Source: Argyresthia goedartella (taxonomy: Eukaryota > Arthropoda > Insecta > Lepidoptera > Argyresthiidae). Taken from it: a DNA stretch of 64,000 nucleotides. A program made the position numbers and the translations under genes. Below, in pieces: positions 1-10,325 of the stretch (the first letter of the stretch is position 1; every line of letters begins with the position of its first letter). The stretch is taken from positions 9,389,501 through 9,453,500 of the forward strand of contig OX463809.1 in NCBI GenBank assembly GCA_949825045.1. Direction: 5' to 3'. The notes under the pieces were generated by a model. It was given only the letters and a program-made list of their open reading frames with translations. It was not told the origin of the DNA and made no database searches.

Positions 1-1780
1 ATACATTAGGAATATAATACAATTTTATCCCGGTTGATGGTTTGTGGTTTGTGTATACGGTGTTGTTATGAATTGTTTATTAACCGGTGTTTCTTTTCAT
101 GTTGTTGCCGAGCTATGATGTCTGATGAGGACCGTACACCAAAGACCCAAGAAATATCTGTAACATACTAGATTTCCGTGGTAGATTACCTATAGATGAG
201 AAACTTTTATAAACGACAGTTCGAATAATTGTTTGAACCGATCGCCTGGTTTTATCTTTGAGAGCAATAGCCGTATGACGAGGCAATAGCTATTCTTCAT
301 AGGGTTCTGTTTTGGTTCCCGCGTTCTTAAAGTATAGAGTCGGGATGATTTGGTAAGGGGAGAGTAAGGGTTGTATAACGAAGGTTTCTCAATGAAAGTA
401 ATTTCTGATATGGGATAACTCGGGTATTCGATACACATTCGAGATTCTTTGTAGTGTCTTTACTTGGGTAATTGGTTGCAACTCACGGCGATTATCTTAA
501 ACTGTTAATAGTAAAAGATAGTTTACTGATTTCCAATGGATTATTTAGGCTGTTTATATGTAGTAGTATCGGTTTCAAAGCTAGTTGATTTCATCGTATT
601 ATTGGAACGAATTTTAATGAACTCATTCTTAGGCTCTGGCTTAGTAATACGGTTCTATAGATTAATCCTGTTAATATGGTTGACGTTTCCTATATTTGAA
701 AATGATAATTTTTTTTCTTTGATCTTTGCCTGCGTTAATTTTTGAAATATTTCCATTCTGTGAAAGAGTTCACAATGTGTTCACAATCATAAAGCAAAGA
801 CAGAGTTGTGTTAATTTTAGGAACGGAGGTATTATAGTTGTCTGATAAGTTTTTCGCTAGTTTTTAATGTCAGAAAGTTTGTCGAATGATAACTATTCGA
901 GAAGCTAAATCTTAGCTAGATTCAGCTGTTTGCCTTCGTATTGTAATTGAGAGTTTTCTAGCGTTAGGTAGGTTAGTGTTAAGCCGCGAATAATTGTATA
1001 ATGGGATCATAGGGTGTTATAATTTAAGTTTTTTAAGGTGCATAGCCTACACCTTTAGTGTAGTTTGGTTTTGTTATTTAATGTTTAATTGAGTAGGTTA
1101 AATGGGATGGTTGGACAGATAAGGATTAGGGTACTTGATGTTATTTAAATTTATGCTAGCGGCATATTTACTGTCTTTTAGATTTCATGCATAGCAAACT
1201 AACTTAAAGTTAACGTTTAATGTTTTTTAGATTTTAGACTTTGAGATAGGGTTGTCATTTTAGATTTTAGACTTTGAGTTAGGGTTGCCACTTGGAAAAA
1301 AAAAACCGTTGGTTTTTTTTTTTAAGGGAGGGGGGAATGATCGTAAGGTAGGTTGTATATTGTATACGGGCCTCTTTAGAGTGGGTGTCACTTTGGCACC
1401 GTTACTTGTTTGTAGTTTTAAAAAAGAAAGGATTGGATGTGGAAGTCAATGTGACACACTTCACCGTAGGCTTCGGCCAGTGACTGAGCTAAATTATAGT
1501 GAGGATTATAGTAATGGCTATCGAGCCAGTTGTGGATCCCTTTTATAAAAAGTGTATATAACTAAAAGAAACCAAATAAAAATACAAGCCCATAAATATA
1601 AAGTCTTTAATATATCCCACACAGGGCTGCTAAATAGATAGTGCTAAAGAGTACTACAGCACCAGGAGCGCTACAGTACCTACTATTTTTTTATTTGAAT
1701 TTTTATTGCATTTCATGGTGTGTCATCTTATACAATTATATTGTATAAGACGATATACCATAATAGTAGTGACTGTGACT
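1..1780. other. AT-rich intergenic DNA, no gene recognised
   Basis: Only short open frames with no recognisable protein similarity occur on either strand. A short tandem duplication of about 33 bp (TTAGACTTTGAG core) lies near 1225-1290 and a 10 bp arm palindrome near 1727-1751. No exon-like stretch or RNA gene was seen. Confidence 0.6.
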
Positions 1781-1787
1781 GCTACAT

Positions 1788-1858
1788 AACATTATGCTGA
1801 TCGTAACGTGCGGTTTTTGTATGCAGTAAAGAGGGTTTATGATACGTGTGTAGATAAA
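1788..1858 (+). repeat. Solo right end of a MITE family (also at 21831-22137 and 31116-31274)
   Basis: The segment reading GTAAAGAGGGTTTATGATAC then GTGTGTAGATAAA recurs almost exactly at about 22098-22137 and 31239-31274, where it is the right terminal inverted repeat of a small element. Here only the right end and about 40 bp of interior are present. The left inverted repeat was not found. Confidence 0.55.
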
Positions 1859-1964
1859 AAGTCTAAGCTGACATACTAGGTCAGCTTAGCCAATACATCG
1901 TAATCTTACATGAGTCAAACTAAGCGCGATTTATGATTTTTATTTTATTTTATGTTATTGACCG

Positions 1965-2390
1965 AGTGAGCAAAGCGAGCGAAGGGCTCCATTGCGACAA
2001 GATAGGAGGCCGATTTTGCTTTCGTCTGTCTCAATTTGTGTCTGTCACTTCCGGTCTAGGGGCCACAGTTTTCAAGCGATCCTCACAAAACTTGGCACAC
2101 GTGTTCCTTGAATTAAAAGTTTTTTTTTTGTTGAAAGCTTTTCTCGATGTTCCCCTTGGGGGTAGAGTTGTGACGTCATCAATTTTTTGTATGGGATTTT
2201 TTTATTTTATTTTCTGAAACCTATCGTGTAGGGTATCAAATTAAAGGGCTTCATGAGCCAGTTCTAAAAATATACTACACCATGACCTTTCGGCCGCTTG
2301 TTTTCTAAAAATCCAAGAAATATTTTCAAAACATACCAATTTTGGACTCCTCGAAGTAGGAGACGGATTAGTAAAGAGGATCTATACAGA
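1965..2390. repeat. Probable interspersed repeat with GAGCGAAG motif, family not identified
   Basis: The stretch starts with a GAGTGAGCAAAGCGAGCGAA motif followed by low-complexity, non-coding text with long T runs. Similar GTGAGCGAAG motifs occur at 23737, 31320 and 33557. I know this style of motif from insect repeats, but no second full copy is present here, so the limits are approximate. Confidence 0.3.
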
Positions 2391-2939
2391 CCATGAGAGT
2401 GAGTGAAATAGACTATAACTATTTTCGTGAAAACTCAATAGATTGTATTTTTAATCGCAAAATGTAGTTTACAAAGTTGTAGGTGCGGCTACTTTACTAC
2501 TTGATTTTGATTGATTAATTGATTGACTATAAATCGGTTCACAGTCCTCCCTGTTAGCGAGGTCTACTGCCCACAGGGCCACTAGTGTTTATTGTTCTAA
2601 AACTGTAAAATGTCATTCCCCAGAAAACTTTTATGAATACACGCTAGATTCTGATCTCAAAATAACTTCATTTATTTATTTGCCTCCAAACAAAAAGTAT
2701 GTCATCTTCAGCACAATTGCCCTACGTCGTCGTAGTGCCTCATGATTCTAGGTCAACGGGAATTATCACAGGTTTTGATTTCCGTGCGAATACCAAGCAA
2801 TTTCCGCATAATTGTGATATATATGGCGGTAACTTTTGATTGTGTTGACCTTTAACTTCGATTTTTTTCACAACTTTAAGATACCACCTGAGTAATTGAT
2901 ATTAATTTCAACTTGAGAAATTACGCATTCTTGAGAAAA

Positions 2940-3125
2940 GTTCTTGACAGACGGACAGACAGACGGACGGACGGACGGACGGAAAGACAACGAAGTGATC
3001 CTATAAGGGTTCCTTTTTTTCCTTTTAATATACGGGGCCCTAAAAATGCGTGCCGGGCGGGCGGTGCGGATAGTGGACGCGGAGCCATACGAACTCAAAT
3101 GGCTCCGCGTCCGCTATCCGTAACT
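2940..3125. repeat. Interspersed repeat with (GACG)n microsatellite and inverted repeat
   Basis: A GACAGACGGACGGACGG microsatellite at about 2947-2983 is followed by a GATCCTATAAGGGTTCC motif common in moth repeats, then by an inverted repeat with arms 3067-3087 and 3100-3120 (20 of 21 bases pair) around a 12 bp loop. Open frames here on both strands come from the repeat and are not genes. Confidence 0.45.
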
Positions 3126-3478
3126 TATTAAAATCCCTTGCATACCGTGCGTGCGTCCGACAAATCGGCGCCCGACTTACCGATGAATACAGTCACAAGC
3201 ACTACCAACCAACGAGACAGACAGTTACAGCCCGCGCCAGGAATATAGAGTGCTCGGAGAAACTGGTGGGGATTACTGCGCATGAGTACAGTCGCGAAAT
3301 AATTCCGAAGTGCAATATTAGGGTTAGTGTGAAGAAATGTGTGTTCAGGACTTTCTTCACTTCTATTTTATCTCTGCTTGATATTTTGATAATGAGGGTA
3401 TACTTATAGTCCTTGTAAATAATGCTGAAGAAGAAGAAGGACAAATAATGGAGTTTTTGTGTGTGTTTGTTAATGTGT

Positions 3479-3589
3479 TTATGCCAGTTTTAAATCATCC
3501 ATGATTTCATCAGACTCCTTTTTGATGTAACAGTTTACATCGTAGACCATTTTTCTGGCTTGTCTTGTTAGCACTTTATTTTTCGGCAT
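3479..3589 (-). pseudogene. Truncated N-terminus of a transposase-like protein
   Basis: A 36-residue frame starts MPKNKVLTRQARKMVYDV. It resembles from memory the start of insect DDE (IS630/Tc1-like) transposases, where a short basic segment and an R-x-x-V-Y motif precede a helix-turn-helix. It stops at once and no DDE domain follows inside the 1.2 kb element. It is best read as the residue of the element's own transposase. A chance frame cannot be excluded. Confidence 0.35.
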
Positions 3590-3825
3590 TTTCGATCAGC
3601 GACAGATAAAGTATGCGACTGTACTCAGGTAGCGTTGAGACGTGTTTTCGATACGCGGAACGGGAAGCGACTAGTCTTGTGTCGGTCATGTACGAAGAAC
3701 GAATAGGAAACGTTACTGTGCTATGAACGAAAAGAAACGTTTCCCTACGCTAATCGGACATTCGGTCTATTAGGACTACGACATCGCTCCGAGAGAGCGG
3801 CGGCGGGCGGGAGGCATTGAGCTAT

Positions 3826-3865
3826 GCCGACTCGCTCTCGCACATGTGTGCGAGAGCGAGTCGGC
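3826..3865. repeat. Perfect 40 bp palindrome
   Basis: Arms 3826-3843 (GCCGACTCGCTCTCGCAC) and 3848-3865 are exact complements around ATGT. It lies inside the 3228-4452 element, in a locally GC-rich part. Confidence 0.8.
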
Positions 3866-4091
3866 TGTAGACACACTGTCTATGTAGACACAGCATTGAC
3901 ATCTTGACTAGAATGACAGCCTGTTTAAGTATGGAGGGAAATCATATATTATTTTACTTTTTATTTCTGCTATGCAAACAGACACATAGAATTGTATAAA
4001 TATGTTAATATTATCAGAGTATAATATTCCTCAAGTTTCTGCTCTACACGAAAAGAAAGGTTAACCTAAGCTCCATTATTTATTCAATCCT

Positions 4092-4305
4092 ACGTCATAC
4101 ATAATAGTACTAATAAAACTGTTAGATCTTACTGGTACACTGACTGAAATGTCCTAGTACGGAGCGCTCTCTGATGACCGAGCAGGCATATTTTTAATTC
4201 ATAAAATCCAACGTCCTAATAGTACTAATAGAGCTGTTAGAGTGTACTAGTACACTGACTGAAATGTACTAGTACGGAGCGCTCTCTCTGATGACCGAGC
4301 AGGCA
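4092..4305. repeat. Two direct copies of a ~90 bp repeat
   Basis: Copy one (about 4092-4189) and copy two (about 4212-4305) share TGACTGAAATGT, TAGTACGGAGCGCTCTC and GATGACCGAGCAGGCA in the same order, with a few substitutions and a CT insertion. They lie within the right half of the TIR-bounded element. Confidence 0.7.
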
Positions 4306-4582
4306 CAAGACGAGAAGCGACTGATCTACGAATCAGGTAACGGCGCTGTCTAACTATCGCACCCGTCGCACCTCACTTCCACGCGTCAAACACCTCTGAA
4401 AAGTGACTACTGCGCATTCAAGGACAGCGTTCTTTACTTCTGGCGCGGGCTGCAGCAGGTACCTGCGATCTACGATCGCACGAATTAAGCACGGAACAAG
4501 GCGCAGAGTCTAGAAAGTGTAACCGAACCAAGTATACCTATCATAAAACCGTTGCCTTCTGCATTAGCGTAACGAGCGCGCG

Positions 4583-4789
4583 ATGCCTCTCGACGACGAC
4601 GACGACGCGACGTCTCGCCCCGCCGCGCGGCGAGCGATGGATATATTGTTCTGTGCCCTCGTCACATCATGGCAACATCGAAAAAAAGTTTTAAAAAAAC
4701 ATACATACTACGCGCTACTGTATGCATCGGTTTGTTTTCAAGTTTTCTTTCACGTTCACGGGTACCGAAGCAACTTAATTATTGTGTAG
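4583..4789 (+). promoter_or_regulatory. Upstream ORF overlapping the start of the RING gene
   Basis: An ATG at 4583 opens a 68-codon frame with an Asp-rich beginning (MPLDDDDDA). It runs past the first in-frame ATG of the RING gene at 4669 in a different frame and stops at 4789. If the mRNA 5' end lies upstream of 4583, this frame would reduce initiation at 4669 and favour the downstream ATG at 4873. The sequence itself looks like untranslated leader rather than protein. No splice signals or TATA box were assigned. Confidence 0.35.
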
Positions 4790-6816
4790 ATTGTCTACGT
4801 TGTGGTGGGCGCCTGTTCCCTTCTATATTAGACGATTTGAGTCGTTGTTTTCATTCATATGTCGCTCTCGCTATGCCGAAAAAACCGAATCGTCAAGTGG
4901 AAACAATCGGCAAATCAAAGAAATTATCCGAAAAACTGAAAACACTTACGCCTAGAGCTCCCCGTTCAAATACTAAAGCCAAGAACACGGAACCTAGGTT
5001 GTGCGGAAATGGCAAGCCTATGCCTTCTTTGGCGGAACTCGAAAGAATGTTCGACGGTTCTGATGATGACGAGGATCTACCGACGGCACCAGTGCCCGAC
5101 AGATGCAAGACTCCGGATCAACCCATTCTGGCGGAGGACCAGAAGCTGACGCCGAGGACACTCCAAAAGCTTTCCAACAAAATGTTGGACATCATCTCTA
5201 ACCTCCCTGACTCAACTATTCTCATCGATGACGAGGGACCACCACCCCCAGTCGTGCCACAGACGCGCAAACGCAAAAAAAATGGCATACCATACATCGT
5301 TGGATGCAAGGAGCGGCCCAAAGTTGTAGGTAAACCAAAATGTACCATTGGCAAGGGGGAGGAAAAGTATGGAGTAAATTACAACATAAAACTTGAAGAG
5401 GAAGAAGAGTGTCTCACTAAGCGCAAAAAAACAGGCTCTGGCAATCTTTCATATTCTATTTTCAACCCTCAGGCTGAAGAAATTGCAGCAAGATTAAGAG
5501 AAGCTGAAAAAAATGAGAGTGATGGTAGCGTTGATAGCAATAAAACAGTTACATATGAATACTCTTCACTCTCGCCAAATAGTAAAGCAAGATCTTTCTC
5601 ACCATTACCCAGCACATCAAAGGACAAAGAAACTTTCTTGAAAAATGACATCCGTCTCAATGAGAGTTTCATTGTAGATAGTAACAGCAATGATAGTGCC
5701 CAGAGTGAAGTGGAAATAATAGAAATGCCTTGTGAAACTGTTATTGTAGATGATTCTGGTCCAGATGACCCTGTTCCTGTCACAGCTCCAGATGTAGAAG
5801 AAGTGAAGCATGTTCCCCCTGCACCTACCTTTGACTCATTCATTGATCTTGACTTATACCAGTACAGCTCAATAGTGGATGTTGATCAGACCTTTTCAAG
5901 TGCTGACTGTGAAATAATTGATGTGGATGATGTTATAGCTGAGAACCAAGTCATAATTAATAAGTATAGAGCAAGTGATTCAAGCTCCATTACCCATGTG
6001 CAACCAAATGATGTTTCTGATGTGGAACAGCAGCCAACAACAATTGACCAGCAGAAAACAACGGATCCAAAGAGAACTGAGAATGACACTGTAGAAAGTG
6101 TAGTAAACAATTTCTTCAAAAGGCATTCATTAGGAAGTACAGTTAATGAAGACTTGCATTCCTCTACTAACAATAGTTTAGAAACAATTGATGTGTCTTC
6201 TTACTTAATGGAAAGAAATGTCTTCAATGATCTAAACCCTCCATCCCTGATATCTATTGCAAAACTAATAACCTCTTTGGCTTCAAAGATGATACAACAA
6301 AAGAGTGTAAAATTAAATCCAAGAGTAATAGACACAATTACCTTGCCAGATTTAGACCAAAGCTCAACTCCAGTCTCTAATGTCAACAACTGTGTTACTT
6401 ATGTATCCACATCAGTGCCTGACAATAGATTTAACAATCAGCCATTGAACTTGGACAATAGGACAAACTCAAGCTCTGTGATAATAGCTAATAGTGCACC
6501 TGAAGTATTTGCAAGTGCTCCCAATGTTTACTTAACTGTAACTGAAGCCAGTCCAGTGAAGAAGAAACCGAGGAAGAAAAAGGACAAAGTCATTGCTGCA
6601 AGTGTAGAAGCCCCTGAATCTCCTAAAACTAGAAGAATAGGTGACTGTCCTATATGTATGGAGAATTTGTCAAACACTACAGTTGCTTCCACCATATGTG
6701 GGCACATATTTTGTATGCCCTGTTTGAAGGCTGCCATAAAGGCTAGTGGTAAAAGGTGCCCCACCTGTCGGAAAATGCTGCGTGGTGCATCTGGATATCA
6801 TCAGCTATTCTTGTAA
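4669..6816 (+). CDS. RING-type SUMO-targeted E3 ubiquitin ligase (RNF4/degringolade-like)
   Basis: Single-exon frame of 715 codons. The C-terminal RING (residues about 660-700) has the C3HC4 pattern CPIC, STIC, GH, FC, PC, CPTC and ends in GASGYHQLFL, the tail position where RNF4 proteins carry a similar aromatic end. Hydrophobic-acidic SUMO-interacting motifs are visible: TILIDD (183-188), VEIIEM (348-353), TVIVDD (357-362), SIVDVD (401-406), EIIDVDD (415-421). Basic clusters TRKRKK (about 199) and KKKPRKKK (before the RING) suggest nuclear entry. RNF4 family members bind poly-SUMO chains and ubiquitinate the modified protein with an E2; this role is inferred from motifs. The protein is far longer than vertebrate RNF4 (about 190 residues) because of a long acidic, Ser-rich middle. 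The first 68 residues are hydrophobic and unlike the rest, so ATG 4873 (MPKKPNRQ, 647 residues) may be the true start. Confidence 0.85.
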   Translation: MATSKKSFKKTYILRATVCIGLFSSFLSRSRVPKQLNYCVDCLRCGGRLFPSILDDLSRCFHSYVALAMPKKPNRQVETIGKSKKLSEKLKTLTPRAPRSNTKAKNTEPRLCGNGKPMPSLAELERMFDGSDDDEDLPTAPVPDRCKTPDQPILAEDQKLTPRTLQKLSNKMLDIISNLPDSTILIDDEGPPPPVVPQTRKRKKNGIPYIVGCKERPKVVGKPKCTIGKGEEKYGVNYNIKLEEEEECLTKRKKTGSGNLSYSIFNPQAEEIAARLREAEKNESDGSVDSNKTVTYEYSSLSPNSKARSFSPLPSTSKDKETFLKNDIRLNESFIVDSNSNDSAQSEVEIIEMPCETVIVDDSGPDDPVPVTAPDVEEVKHVPPAPTFDSFIDLDLYQYSSIVDVDQTFSSADCEIIDVDDVIAENQVIINKYRASDSSSITHVQPNDVSDVEQQPTTIDQQKTTDPKRTENDTVESVVNNFFKRHSLGSTVNEDLHSSTNNSLETIDVSSYLMERNVFNDLNPPSLISIAKLITSLASKMIQQKSVKLNPRVIDTITLPDLDQSSTPVSNVNNCVTYVSTSVPDNRFNNQPLNLDNRTNSSSVIIANSAPEVFASAPNVYLTVTEASPVKKKPRKKKDKVIAASVEAPESPKTRRIGDCPICMENLSNTTVASTICGHIFCMPCLKAAIKASGKRCPTCRKMLRGASGYHQLFL

Positions 6817-6872
6817 TTCTTAATTTATTGTGTGAAAATACACAGTTATTTAATTTGTTATTACTACTATTG

Positions 6873-7015
6873 TCCTGGGTTCAAATCACCAGTTTGAATC
6901 AATGTTAACATTTGTGAAGTCGCTGTTTCTGGTTCCCATGATACTGGGGTATCCTAGTGTGGGGCCAGAAGCAAAGTATGAGCCTGGATGTAAATGTTAT
7001 GTATTATGTCATGCA
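6873..7015 (+). mobile_element. 5'-truncated tRNA-derived SINE fragment
   Basis: CCTGGGTTCAAATCACC matches a tRNA B box, and downstream lies GTATCCTAGTGTGGGGCCAG, which reappears inverted near 36893-36920 and resembles the ATCCTAGTTTGGGCTC stretch of the SINE at 60603. There is no A box, so only part of the head remains. It sits in the 3' flank of the RING gene and may be part of its 3' UTR. Confidence 0.45.
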
Positions 7016-7129
7016 TGAGCAACCAAATTAATGTGGATTGCAAAAATCTTTTACTCACACTGAAACATTGTGATCTCATTCAGCTCTAAAATGACATCAG
7101 ATGTTTTAATATTTTCATGTAAAGTGGCT

Positions 7130-10100
7130 TTAACCCTTTATAAGGCAGAGAAGACCAGAGGTTATAGCGACTTGAGCCATAATAAAATTGAAAGGTATCA
7201 CGATTATAAAGTCAAAAAAGTTTTTTCTTTTTTTTTTGGAAAATGGGAAAATGTGGAAAAGTTTGGTGGCAATATAGTTGCCACTGCCTCTCAAGATAAC
7301 ACTTATTTTTTCAAAACTACCCTCATTTATAATAAAAAAAAAATTACAAAATACAAAAAATATTTCTTTTATTTATTAACTTAGTTAGAATCATGAAACA
7401 AATCAAAGCAGGGAACCACGCAAAGAGGTACTTTGCAGGCAGAGCACTGTATTTTTGATCTCTTATTATTAGTTTTTGAGCTACACATACGACAGCGTCG
7501 CCACAAGTCCAATTTTTCGTGTTTGTGTTTGCCAACATTGGCGAAACGGGTTTCTTCAGTCACTCCTATTACCTTCTGCCTATTTGTAGACAGTTTCGGT
7601 TTTTTCTTTGAATATTGTGGCTGGGTGTCCAAGCTTCTCTTCCTTGATGTATAACCACTTATGAGACCACGGGCTAAACACAGCCGAAATTGAAGCTGTG
7701 ACAATGGGTTGTGCACCCTCGTGTTGTTAGTGTACAGCAAATATGAATTTGTTATGGCTAGATCAATACAGAAATTGAATATGCGGAGCCACCATCTCTT
7801 GCTTCGTCTGTCAACCTCATAAGTACTTTTTATTTGATCAAATCGATCTACTCCTCCCATGCGTTCGGTGTATTGTAGTACTGTCAATGGACATGGAATA
7901 GCCTTTTTCACACCATCTTTCTGTTTTCGGTCGCAAAACGTTTTGTCCATTTTAGGGTGAAATGCAGTTGTCAAAATTGTGACTAGTTTCGTGTCTTGCC
8001 ACATTACGAAAGCCACATTTTTCTTTGTACGCCACTTAAAATCGCCTCTTTCTAGATGTAATTTTTTGGCTTTGGGCACGGTGATACGCTTGCTTTTTTA
8101 TTGCTTTTCAATATATGTGGAAGATCTGATCTATTGCTGTTTACAGTAGCTGTGGCATAAATCCCTTTATCATATAAGTATTGCATTATTTCATAAGAAG
8201 CAAAGAAATTATCAAATGTCACATGTCCGTGGAATCCCTCATCAACTAGTTTTTGTGTAAGTGATTTCACAACATTGCCTCCCAATCCTACTTCAGTTGT
8301 CTGATCATCGTGTTTTCCGGTATAAATGTCGAATTCAAAAACGTAGCCTGTCTTACTATCCGCTCTCACCCACGCTTTGTAGCCTCTTTTGATCGGTTTT
8401 AGTGGCATGAATTGTTTTAATGAGGATATCCCTTTGAATCGTCCAATTGGGGTGTCGTGTTTTTAGCTGAATTTTGACAAGCCTTGTTGAGAAACTTAAG
8501 AAGCGGACGAACTTTGAACAGTTTGTCGTAATTATTATCTCCCCTCCGAGGCATTTTCGCGTTGTCGTTCAAGTGCATGTTTTCTAAGACTTTCTTGAAT
8601 CGCTTGATAGTCATTGCTGATGCAATTTCATCAACGCGAAAAAATTGGTCACTAGACCAATATAAATCTATGGCTGGTAGTGGATGGATACCCATCAATA
8701 TGAGCATTGCTATGAATGCCTTGACTTCAGCAGAATCAACAGGTTCCCAGTTACGGCTTTGTTTCTGCTCTGCGTAAATATTGGTTTGTGTCACAATGAG
8801 ATCTATTACATCTTCATCAAAAAACAATTTGAAATAACCGTCAGGCCTGGTCCTGCTAGGAACATACTGTCTGGGTTCTATACGAACGCTATCAAAACTT
8901 TCTATATCAGGATTCTGTGGCCAAAGAACCTTCTTCCAAATGTTCTCATCAATATCTGATAAATCTGTATCAGACATCTCTACTGGTCTATCTGAGACTG
9001 TAGGTAGATGGGATGCAACTTCTTGATAGGACGAGGTGGATGGTTGGGCATCAGCTGTGCTAGTTGATTGCTGTTCTGCATGAGAACTATTTGAAGGAAC
9101 TGTATCATACAATGGGGCTGTATTTGGATCTGTTACTTCTGGGGAAGGAGTTCTTGCATTACGGTGAAGATCTAATGGAACTTCAGGAGAGGAAGAGTAT
9201 ATAATACGACGGCGGCTAGCTGAATGAAGACTTGGTGTGGCTTCCTGGGCTTCAGCTGTACTCAGGGGTGAGTGGCTGATTGGTGAAACTGCCTCATCCT
9301 CCCGGTATGACACCTCTACTTCTTCGGAACAGTGAGGCACAGAGTTCAATTCAATTCCAGAAAATATAGTCATAAGGTCAGAGTCAGATATGTTTTCGGA
9401 TTCGTTTTCGGATTCGGGCTCAAGATCGTCTTCGGAAACCTCAGGATCATCTATACCAAATATCAGATTGAGTTCACTTCTATTTGGTTGTCATTCAACG
9501 CCTTTTTTCGCGTCATCTTGACCTGTAAAAGAAAAAACCACACCTACTCTAAAATACATTACATCTAATATACATACACACACAGGGCAGTGGCAATTAT
9601 ATTGCCACCTAAACAAAGCCCAATATCTGTAATGGTTCGACACTACCGTCGTAAATAAAGCCTGGTATAGAAGCAAACACACCACTCAGTTGCAATAATA
9701 TCAAAAACTCACCAGTGGTATTGAGTTGGATTTAAAAATACTTGAATGAAAAAATTATTTGTATGGGTAGGATTTATAACCTGCATCCTTTGCTTAACTT
9801 TGCAGCAAAAAAAAAAACTGTAATTCATTCAATTGTCATTTTTGACACTTTCCCCATGTTCCGAGTCACACAATAATCGAGTACAGCGTCTACGATGCCA
9901 TCGTTTTGTATCGCCAAAGCTAAATCGGAACGGCTTCGTAGATGATTGTGGCGTGACTCGGAACAGGGGGTTCTTGACAATGACGTGACAGAACAGTGTT
10001 GCCATAATAAATTATTGTTCTGGGTGGCTGTTTTATTTAAAATAATAATTATTTTAAAATCACAGTAACAAAAAAACGGCGGTTTTAAAAAATGATCACG

Positions 10101-10325
10101 ATATGTATTTAGAACCTTTAAATTATATTCTTTCATATAAATACGATTTTAACTTGGTTCATGACTATTTCGAATAAAGTACCAACTCTCTTGGAAAAAG
10201 TACACATCTCCTTATGCCGAAATTCCACACTCCAAATGATTTCAGCTGTCAGTTTTAACATCTATCAGTAAAAACAAAAATTCCCTTGGTGGCAATGGAG
10301 TGGCCACTGCCTTAAAAAGGGTTAA
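7130..10325 (-). mobile_element. Complete piggyBac element with TIRs and TTAA duplications
   Basis: TTAA at 7130-7133 is followed by CCCTTTATAAGGCAGAG. At the other end the complement of the last bases before TTAA (10322-10325) reads CCCTTTTTAAGGCAGTG, giving 15 of 17 matching bases. Both ends and the TTAA target are diagnostic of piggyBac. The element is about 3.2 kb and reads on the minus strand. Three copies of a 24 bp near-palindrome (GGTGGCAAT....GCCACTGCC) lie at 7265-7288, 9586-9609 (inverted) and 10288-10311, two of them near the ends, and may be transposase-binding or structural sites. The enclosed transposase is broken, so the copy is not autonomous. Confidence 0.9.
7381..9373 (-). 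pseudogene. piggyBac transposase, frameshifted
   Basis: Three consecutive minus-strand frames (9373-8417, 8408-8052, 8079-7381) form one piggyBac transposase. The first has the acidic N-terminus and the N-terminal part of the DDE_Tnp_1_7 fold, ending near KVRPLLKFLNKACQ. The second begins with MPLKPIKRGYKAW and has FDNFFASYE around the second catalytic Asp. The third has ERMGGVDRFDQIK with the third Asp and a C-terminal Cys-rich zinc domain (CRMCSS, CSAC). Between frames one and two there is a frameshift plus a small deletion that removes the usual first catalytic S-[IV]-D-E segment. A second frameshift lies at about 8055-8080. Upstream of 9373 the acidic frame stays open to about 9490, with a probable start lost by a one-base change. 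The protein is inactive as it stands. Confidence 0.88.

Larger units (their letters stand above)
3228..4452. mobile_element. DNA transposon with ~28 bp imperfect TIRs, transposase mostly lost
   Basis: The ends are inverted copies of each other: CAGCCCGCGCCAG at 3228-3240 and its exact complement at 4440-4452, with weaker similarity extending about 15 bp inward. Subterminal ACTGCGCAT motifs occur at both ends (near 3275 and 4410). The same ends and ACTGCGCAT motifs are packed into a 120 bp element at 44334-44453, so this is probably the long member of one family. A TA duplication is not clear here. A 36-codon transposase-like start lies inside on the minus strand. The right end sits only about 120 bp before the first upstream ATG of the RING gene, so the element may contribute to its promoter. 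Confidence 0.55.

Noticed and set aside
9825..10136. Minus-strand ORF of 103 codons next to the piggyBac transposase
   Set aside because: No similarity to transposase or to a known accessory protein; it lies in the element's non-coding leader.
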